NCBI GenBank assembly: GCA_030620095.1
Contig: JAUTXW010002189.1
Coordinates: 317,001 to 381,000, forward strand
Source: Kuschelorhynchus macadamiae
Lineage: Eukaryota > Arthropoda > Insecta > Coleoptera > Curculionidae
Length of the DNA stretch: 64,000 nt
Direction of reading: 5' to 3'
Part shown: positions 57,381-64,000 of the stretch, one piece after another
Layout: every line of letters begins with the position of its first letter
Position numbering within the stretch: the first letter of the stretch is position 1
The notes under the pieces: generated by a model
What the model was told of the DNA's origin: nothing
Database searches by the model: none
What the model saw: only the letters and a program-made list of their open reading frames with translations
Made by a program: the position numbers and the translations under genes

Positions 57381-57383
<3 letters not shown>
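56137..57383. other. Unclassified stretch
   Basis: A G-rich patch at 57205-57260 (GGGAGGGGTATGG, GGAGGGGGGCTCCGG) contrasts with the AT-rich surroundings. No frame or repeat partner recognised. Confidence 0.35.

Positions 57384-57441
<58 letters not shown>
57384..57441. repeat. TA microsatellite
   Basis: About 29 uninterrupted dinucleotide units. No mobile-element end abuts it. Confidence 0.95.
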
Positions 57442-57445
<4 letters not shown>

Positions 57446-57988
57446 ATTTTTATTCCACGTACATCAACAAACAATGAAGAAAATTATATAATAATTGCTA
57501 AGCAAATAGTTGAATAAATACATTTTCAACAACACACAACAAAATTACTCGAAAATGATTTGATGATGAGAATCACCGACAAATTACTTCTGAGTAGGGT
57601 TTTCTAATATTATCCATTACATTTTGGGCTTCGTAAACTTTTATATTTTAGTTTTTTTGGTTTAGGCTCTGGGGGGGGGGTTACCCCCAAAAGCACCACT
57701 TATCATGATTAAGGTATTGGAAGCTTAACCACTATTTTACTGAAACCATTACATTACGTACCACTACCACCGTCAAACAGGAAACAAGCTAAATTAGTTC
57801 TCTAAATAATATAATACAAAGTCTACTTAATATTGCTAATATCTCTCCAGGATTTTGTTTTAAATATTTAGTTTTGCGGTTTTTCTGCCTATTGAATTTC
57901 TTACTTTCACTATTCTGAATTAATGCAGTTGACATATGTAAGCTCCAATTACCAAACATTAATAACCAGGAAACAATAATTAAAAACA
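57442..57988. other. Spacer with a G-run block
   Basis: GGCTCTGGGGGGGGGGTTA near 57664 resembles the block at 26310-26420 in inverted orientation. Otherwise nothing recognised. Confidence 0.3.
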
Positions 57989-58044
57989 ATTATAGGCAGA
58001 TAAATTCGGAACACAATAGTATTCTGAATTTATCTGCCTATAAT
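57989..58044. repeat. Perfect 19-bp inverted repeat hairpin
   Basis: ATTATAGGCAGATAAATTC at 57989-58007 and its exact complement at 58026-58044 are separated by 18 bp. Both arms are perfect. It may be a very short MITE or a structured site; no TA or TTA duplication is evident. Confidence 0.9.
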
Positions 58045-58123
58045 GACGTTTAATAAATTTTTAAATAACCTTATTTTACAAAAGTTTTTCATTTGCGGTC
58101 TAATTTTTAAAATAGTCTGTGTA

Positions 58124-58734
58124 CAGTGTGGTCCAAGAAGTATACAACGTATGGAAAACTATTTCAGTATATTTTCAAAAAAAAATCAGTACGTTTTGAA
58201 TAACCCCCGTATTGTACGTTTTCCCAATAAACGTAAACATTCATTAAATCTAAGCAAAATCAAATAACTTGTGCCTAAATGTTTAGAAAATATATTAAAT
58301 AAATGTAATTTATTTAGACTTGTATATTTCTAATAATAAATGATTTTGTCTGTTGCAAGGGCATTTAGTTAATCTTCATTAATTTTTATAAAAAGTTAAA
58401 TTCCTAATCAATATAGCGTGCTTACAGAAAAACTTAAAAGTTAATCCAAAATATTAGTATTTTAATGTGTTTAGTTTGTTGAAAATTTAATGAATAAAAA
58501 TTTTGTTTGGAGTAAGCGGCAATTATTTCCAAACTAATCATAGGTTCTCATTCTAAACAACTTTTCTCTATAATATTTTGTCAGATTTTTAAAATTAAAA
58601 TTAATAAAAATTAAGTTTTTACATTTTTTTGCCTACGTTATATACCTTTCGAGTTTTACTAAAACCAACTACTGCTAATACACTATGTAAAATAAAATTT
58701 TTCCACTATGTTGCACACTTCTTGGACCCCACTG
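58124..58734. mobile_element. MITE with ~27-bp inverted ends, TA flanked
   Basis: The left end CAGTGTGGTCCAAGAAGT (58124) is inverted at the right end (ACTTCTTGGACCCCACTG, ending 58734). TA lies on both sides (58122-58123, 58735-58736). The 611 bp have no transposase motif. CAGTG ends with TA target are compatible with a pogo/Tigger or mariner source. Confidence 0.85.
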
Positions 58735-58736
58735 TA

Positions 58737-59410
58737 TATATGGAATACAATTTTTAGGTGTTGTATTTGTTATTAATAATACGTAATAATTGACATTGTG
58801 TAAAATAACTTAATACTGTTTAATCCGTCCTATGTCTAATGTGTCAAATTTTTAATTCTTCTAATATTATTTTTAATATTGAATGTACCTAATTTTTATT
58901 TTATAAAAATTACAGTCCTTTTCCTAGTTATCTATATAGCAACTGGTCAAAAATTATTTTAAATAGACACATGTAACTAGAATTATAAACATAATTTTGA
59001 TATTTATGCAGATTCGACTATTCTAAGACTAAAAAGTAGGTATAAAATACGTAACATAATAATACATTTCAAAAACAAGCATTTTTGAGGAGGAAAAGCA
59101 AAAAAAATGTTGACATAGATATATAAATTTATGACAAAACTCTTGTGCCACAGATCTATGGATTTATTACACGAAAAAAACCGTCGGGCGTAAGCCATAA
59201 TGCTCATTATAGATAGTAATAGACTTTAAAATAATGACTATATCACTATTACTAACTTTGAAGAATAACGTGCTTATTAAGTTACATCAAATAAGTGAGA
59301 TACCAGTCTAATGACGATTTCTCGTTTTTCGACGCAAAGCTTTTTTAATAAATACCGTACTATTCCAGGTTGCGAGAAACCATAACTTCTCTGATGGTTT
59401 CGTTCCACAA
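58737..59410. other. Spacer without recognised features
   Basis: AT-rich, no coding signal or repeat partner. Confidence 0.4.
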
Positions 59411-60370
59411 TCAAAGCCTTCCGATATTTCTTCTACCATTTGGTGTCCACTCAAACATTACTTTCGGACGTCTGTTGTCTGACATTTTTAGAACGTGTCG
59501 AAACCACTTTAGAGCCTGCTTATCAATTCTGTAGATTGCTGTTTCTTCTGTCCGCATTATTCGTCTTACCTTTTTATTCATTCTTCTTTCTAGCCTAGAG
59601 ATTAGGACACGTCTTCCCAGGTAGTCCATTTAACTGTTAGTATCTTGCGTTACATATTCGCACGAATTGCTCATAGCTCCGAGTCATTGCACAAGACTGA
59701 TTCCAGTAAGGTTCTTCCTAATCGCTTCTTGGTTCCTGTTGCTACTTGGATAGATGTTGATCATAACAGAGGCTATTTAAACGTCATATTACTCGTTTAC
59801 TATTTTGAACTCTGATTTTGATTTCCCCATTTCCCCCATTTCCTAAACCCATAATGCTGATAATAGTTAGTTCTTAAGTATTTAAAAATGTTGACCAGTT
59901 TAATCGTAATATCTTCGTTGATGATTATTTCAAAGATAGCTTCGGTGTTTACAGCCAGCTTCTCAGTTTTCCTAAAGCTGACCAGCAGGCCCCCACCCGG
60001 AGGCTTTATAATAGAGTATTCGTATTATGAACTCTATGTAGATCATACAAGTCTAACACCACCTGATCGTCCTCAATACTCAATGCAAAAAGCCTCCATT
60101 TATAAGAATACCTATTCACTTGCATCTTCTTTTCCATTCTTTTAGGGCCACTTCTACGTTTAACCTGGTAAAGGTCAACCCTGTCTAAACCCCTTATCGG
60201 TTTTTCCTGGTTCCAATAGCCTTTGACAGATTTTGACGAAAAATATATTAACCCTATACAGTTCATTATATTATAATTCTCTCTATCAAATGCGTCCAGG
60301 GCTTTCCATAGTCAACATCTTGGTCGTATACTTTTTCTAGACCTATAAAGACCATATGTACTTCTGGATC
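59411..60370 (-). pseudogene. LINE reverse transcriptase relic (ADDQ type)
   Basis: From 60370 on the minus strand: VHMVFIGLEKVYDQ (motif A, normally F.DLEKAYD, about 60361-60315). Then MNCIGLIYFSSKSVKG, RSGPKRMEKKM and FALSIEDDQVVLDLYDL (the active-site motif, normally FADDQV, with the first catalytic position altered). Next are FRKTEKLAVNTEAIFE with INEDITIKLVNIFKYL (thumb, 59975-59885), and finally ALKWFRHVLKMSDNRRPKV with EWTPNGRRNIGRL (59530-59411), the usual C-terminal end of this group. Frames shift several times. It is a different lineage from the LINE at 43031. Confidence 0.8.
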
Positions 60371-61250
60371 AACCGATATATTATTTCCTAAATTTGACGA
60401 AATACAATCTAATCTATCTATACAAGACCGACCTAGAACAAATCAACTCTGATCTTAGTATAAATAAGTTTGCTAAACAATCGGCTCATGGAGCTATTAA
60501 TGCTGAACTCCTTTTAATAACTAGGATCATTGCAGTTACTTTTTTTTTAATTGACAAGATTTGTGAGATTTCTTTTCCTGTAGTTCTATGTTGTTTTGGC
60601 AGCATTGGTTCATCAGGTTCGGTAAGCGTTAAATGTTATTACCTTCCGCCGGAATATTGCCTGGGACTGGTGATCATGCCTGGAAAGTGCCAAAAAATCC
60701 TCTGCTTGAACACCGGTTGGGACTTGAACGGCTGGCATGAAATACGTAAAATAAATCCAATGGCACACAAATATTGTAGTACTTCGAAAAAGCCTAAAAA
60801 ATGAAGGCCCGTGAGCAAATGTCTTGTATGCCCTTCCACGAAAAATGTTAAAATATTAAATATTATTTATCTTTGGTACTTGGTTACTCTTGGGAAGTAT
60901 TTTTTGCAAAACATATTTAAATAGAATTTTGGCTCACAAGAAAAAATGATAATGTTGACAGCCATTTATAAAAAACTGTTGAAAAAGATATTAAAAAAGT
61001 TTTTTTTGGAGGTTTTCTTCACATACTTAGTTTGAAAATGGTCTCAATTGAATGCAGGCAGCTTAACTGCATATTCCGTATTCTTCATTCAGAAATTTTG
61101 GATTGAAGAGGTTCTTGAACTTATTTTGCAAACATTTGTAACTTTTCAAAATCAAATTATTCTTTTTTTTTCAGTTGTCTGTAACATCCTTTTATAGACG
61201 AAGTAGGTTTTGGCACTGAGGGTGGAAATAATTTGGATAATCTTGGCTTA
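60371..61250. other. Unclassified, includes an open frame 60394-60804
   Basis: The plus-strand frame 60394-60804 (136 codons, no ATG at the usual context) has a Cys-rich second half (CCFGSIGSSG, KCYYLPPEYCLGL, GKCQKILCLNTGWDLNGWH). Base composition at 60600-60820 is less AT-rich than its surroundings. I do not recognise it; it could be an old exon or retroelement piece. Confidence 0.25.
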
Positions 61251-61254
61251 AAGG

Positions 61255-61330
61255 CTGAAAGACTGACGCTATTAGACTTCTTCCTACGGTCCTTTAAAAT
61301 ATTATTCTTTATGGTATTATGTAAATAGTG
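61255..61330 (+). pseudogene. Possible mariner transposase fragment
   Basis: ERLTLLDFFLRSFKILFFM resembles the region around the third catalytic Asp of mariner (DLTPLDFFLWGYLK). Only about 20 residues match and no other part was found. Confidence 0.35.
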
Positions 61331-62257
61331 AAATCAAATATTATAGCCCTCGACTAAATAACAAGGGGAAACCAAGCTTTTATTTTCAGTTTTATATTAT
61401 TATTATATTCTGCAAATATATAAATTAGAATACAAAAATAATCTGTTAAACAATGTATAAATATCCGAAACGAAGTTAAAATTTAAACGGGCCATGCACA
61501 AAACACCATCACACCAAAGATCATTTCAAATTTAAATATACATATATTTTTGCTTGATTTTTGGCCATTATATACTTTATTAACTTCTAAAGGACAAGAT
61601 CTTTTCAATGTGTATAATTTATAATTACCGAAATTCGAAACATTTAAAAATGAGGGACCCGCGTGTCAAAACTCGTGTTTAGTGAAATTAGTGAAATTAG
61701 CAATTCTACATACAAATATCTCAGATTCCTGCTGTTTTATTAAAAATTAATTCTACTAGCTTGAGGATTTTATGGTTTGATACATCTACTTAGTAAACTA
61801 TTTTGTTGCTGTTGTAGCAATTTGTTAACGACTTGAGTCTTAATTAAATGCCAGTGTTCTTTGTTGTCTTGCTCCCATTGTTCTCCTAAATGATAGTAGG
61901 ATAACTTTATTGGAATTCATTAGGTATGAATATGAATCCCAAAAATGTATAATAAAATTACCTAAAGTTTGTATTTCATTAGAATCGTGGACATTCATAA
62001 CAAATGTTTTTTAACATCATTCTTTTTAAACTAAGCCTCGTCGTAACGTTGTTTGATTGTAATGTATATGAGTGTTTCATAACACTCTCATAAAAACCCT
62101 GTGACTGTCTTGTATAAAGAAAATAACTTAATAAAACAATTATTATGATTTTAACAAACTACGCAGTAGCGTAACTATGAATTTTGAGCTTCTACAGGTC
62201 TCTCCCGTCTTAAAAAGTTAAAAAAGAAATTCAAAACTGGCCAAAAACTGCCGTATA
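61331..62257. other. Spacer without recognised features
   Basis: AT-rich; no coding or repeat signal seen. Confidence 0.4.
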
Positions 62258-63939
62258 AAGAACTAAACTGCTGGAACTTCGAAGTGCACCAAAGGAAGGA
62301 AGGAAATTTTTATTGGAAATTCCAAATGAAATATTTTCAATACGGATAAAGATTTTGAGTTACGGTTTTCGACTTTTGCTTGATCAACGCCTAGAACATG
62401 CAGCTTGATAAGGACAGCCTCAGGACTCTATCGTAACCGTCTTATACAGGGTGTTATATAAGACACTACCATTTTTTAAAAAGTTGTTTCTACCGAAACT
62501 CTTATTCTGGAATATTTCTTTTTCTCTTTGTGTAACCAAAATAATCTAGAGCTAGGGACGAAAAAACAATTTCTAGCGATTTTGAAGTTTTTTTCTTCGT
62601 TTTCGACATAAGGGTTTTTATCGAAAAAAAAAATATTTTTTTGTGATCTACTGAACAAAGCCCACTTGTGGCAATCGAAGGTATGTTGTCTATCAGGTTG
62701 GCACCCTGTTTAAAAACTTCTAATATGAATATTGTATACAGGGTGCACGAAAAACTAAGAGACGGACGTTAAATAATGATTTGTTGGGTTTATTTTTTTT
62801 TATAAATCTGGATCTTCTAATGCCAGTTTTAATAATAATGGACATTTCTACTGAAACGGTTTTTAAATTTAAAAAAGTTTTTTTTAAATAAAAATTGAAA
62901 AAACGCTTTTTGTCATGGACATAATTCTCTTTTTTTCCAATAAAATACATACTTGCTAAAACTGTTTACTGATCTTTACACATTAACAGTTTCTGTCCCA
63001 ATAATACAGTGGATAACAAAAGTTTGGAATAATACCTACCTTGCGAAGCAGAAATTTAACATTGGTTAAGTTTGGAATCGATATGATATAGGAAATGGTG
63101 AGAAAACACAGACGCTGTCATTGAAATGTTGCGATGTTTACGGTTTTTCCGCGATTGAAAGGAAATTATTATTATTTTGAATTAAACTTTCTCTCTCGCT
63201 CTATCTGTATAATAATCATTTATTTTTAATTCTAGAGACAATTCTAATGTCAATGATAAAACACGATATTCAAACTGTCTTAAATTAACTGTGAAAAAAC
63301 TAGAGCAAATTTCAAATTTAGAAAACTGTTTGGGTAGAAATGTTCGTTATTACTAGATAGCATTAGAAGTGCGGTGGCTTACTTTTCCTATGATTGACGC
63401 AACATCGAACCCAAGATTGATAAAAAAAACCAAACCCAATAGATCATTATTTAACGTCCGACCATTAGTTTTTGGTTTACCCTGTATATAATAGTCATGC
63501 TGGAAGATTCAAGGGTGCTGATCGACATACCTTTGATTGCAATAAGTGGGATTTGCCCAGCAAATCATTAAAAAAAAATATTTTTTTTTTGAAAAAACCC
63601 CGTATGTCGGGAACGAAGAAAACATTTCAAAATCGCTAAAAATGGGTTTTTCATGTTTAGCTTTAGATTATTTTGGTTGCACAAAGAAAAAAAAATGTTC
63701 TATAGTAAAAGTCGTGGTGGAACAAAGTTTTTAATACATTTCAGAGTCTTATATATAATACCCTGTATAAGACGGTTGCGATGGAGTCCTGAGGGTATCC
63801 TTATCAGGCCGCATACTTTAGATATTGAATAAACAGAAGTCTAAAAGCGCAAATCAAAATCCTTATTGAAAATATTTCATTTTGCTTTTCCATTAAAAAT
63901 TTCCTTGGTGCACTTCGAAGTTCCACTAGTTTAGTTACA
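62258..63939. repeat. Large foldback element with ~600-700-bp arms
   Basis: The left arm from 62258 (GAACTAAACTGCTGGAAC, TTCGAAGTGCACC) to about 62790 (ACGGACGTTAAATAATGAT) is repeated inverted from 63939 back to about 63435. Shared inner markers include CTTATACAGGGTG (62450) with its complement near 63755, and CACAAAG-type and GATTTTG blocks. The unpaired centre is about 62960-63320. It carries two internal CAGGGTG sites per arm and no protein-coding frame. Arms are moderately diverged with small indels. Confidence 0.8.
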
Positions 63940-64000
63940 AAAGGTAAACTATATAGGGTGTTTCCCAAGTAATCTAAAATATTTAAGAAGATGATTCCTC
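63940..64000 (+). repeat. Start of another foldback family member, cut by the window edge
   Basis: TATAGGGTGTTTCCCAAGTA, then GATGATTCCTC, parallels the start of the MITE at 41114 (TACAGGGCGTTTCCTAA, then GGTGATTCTTGG). Confidence 0.4.

Noticed and set aside
60639..60839. Minus-strand 66-codon frame opposite the Cys-rich frame
   Set aside because: No recognisable motif and opposite-strand shadow of an equally uncertain frame.

Overview
The window reads as AT-rich intergenic or intronic DNA from an insect nuclear genome. The organism is inferred from what has accumulated here: mariner-type elements with a DUF4817-like N-terminus, BED-finger and ZMYM1-like hAT elements, Penelope-like retroelements with a GIY-YIG tail, a pogo remnant, non-LTR retrotransposons, and many long foldback repeats ending in CAGGGTG-like sequence. 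A beetle is plausible, but the order cannot be fixed. There is no bacterial, plasmid or organellar signal. Almost every open frame is a piece of a broken transposable element or chance.

Host sequence: one convincing host exon, a terminal exon at 6041-6277 (+). It is followed by a possible poly(A) signal and about 5.5 kb with little recognisable apart from a Tc1 fragment and an old foldback.

Layout. 0.1-4.1 kb: foldback repeat, DDE-endonuclease relic, full-length mariner with perfect 29-bp inverted repeats but a dead transposase. 12.5-14.5 kb: hAT with 8-bp target duplication. 15.5-17.3 kb: two Penelope tails head to head, one split by a hAT MITE with a perfect 8-bp duplication. 17.8-22.0 kb: composite repeat with a seven-fold module array. 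22.0-24.9 kb: long-armed mariner inserted in that composite. 25.3-30.5 kb: nested MITEs, LINE relic, tandem duplication split by a Penelope tail, mariner relic. 32.5-33.9 kb: mariner with an inverted copy of its own 5' coding end. 36.0-39.4 kb: pogo relic split by a BED-finger hAT. 39.6-42.2 kb: several elements nested inside one another. 42.9-46.6 kb: inverted copy of the composite repeat split by a LINE. 47.5-51.1 kb: two hAT elements. 51.4-56.1 kb: two adjacent long-armed mariners, the second with an apparently intact spliced transposase. 58-60.4 kb: MITE and LINE relic. 62.3-63.9 kb: large foldback.

Themes. Insertions can be ordered because several target sites survive unoccupied elsewhere in the window. 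Three mariner-type elements (32.5, 51.4 and 53.5 kb) share an unusual structure: the inverted terminal arms run into the transposase coding region, so each carries a second, inverted copy of the gene's N-terminal part. The two Penelope tails and an unrelated-looking hairpin repeat share a CTGANGA / stem / GAAAC / GTC arrangement resembling a hammerhead ribozyme core. All boundaries and alignments were made by eye; no database search was run.
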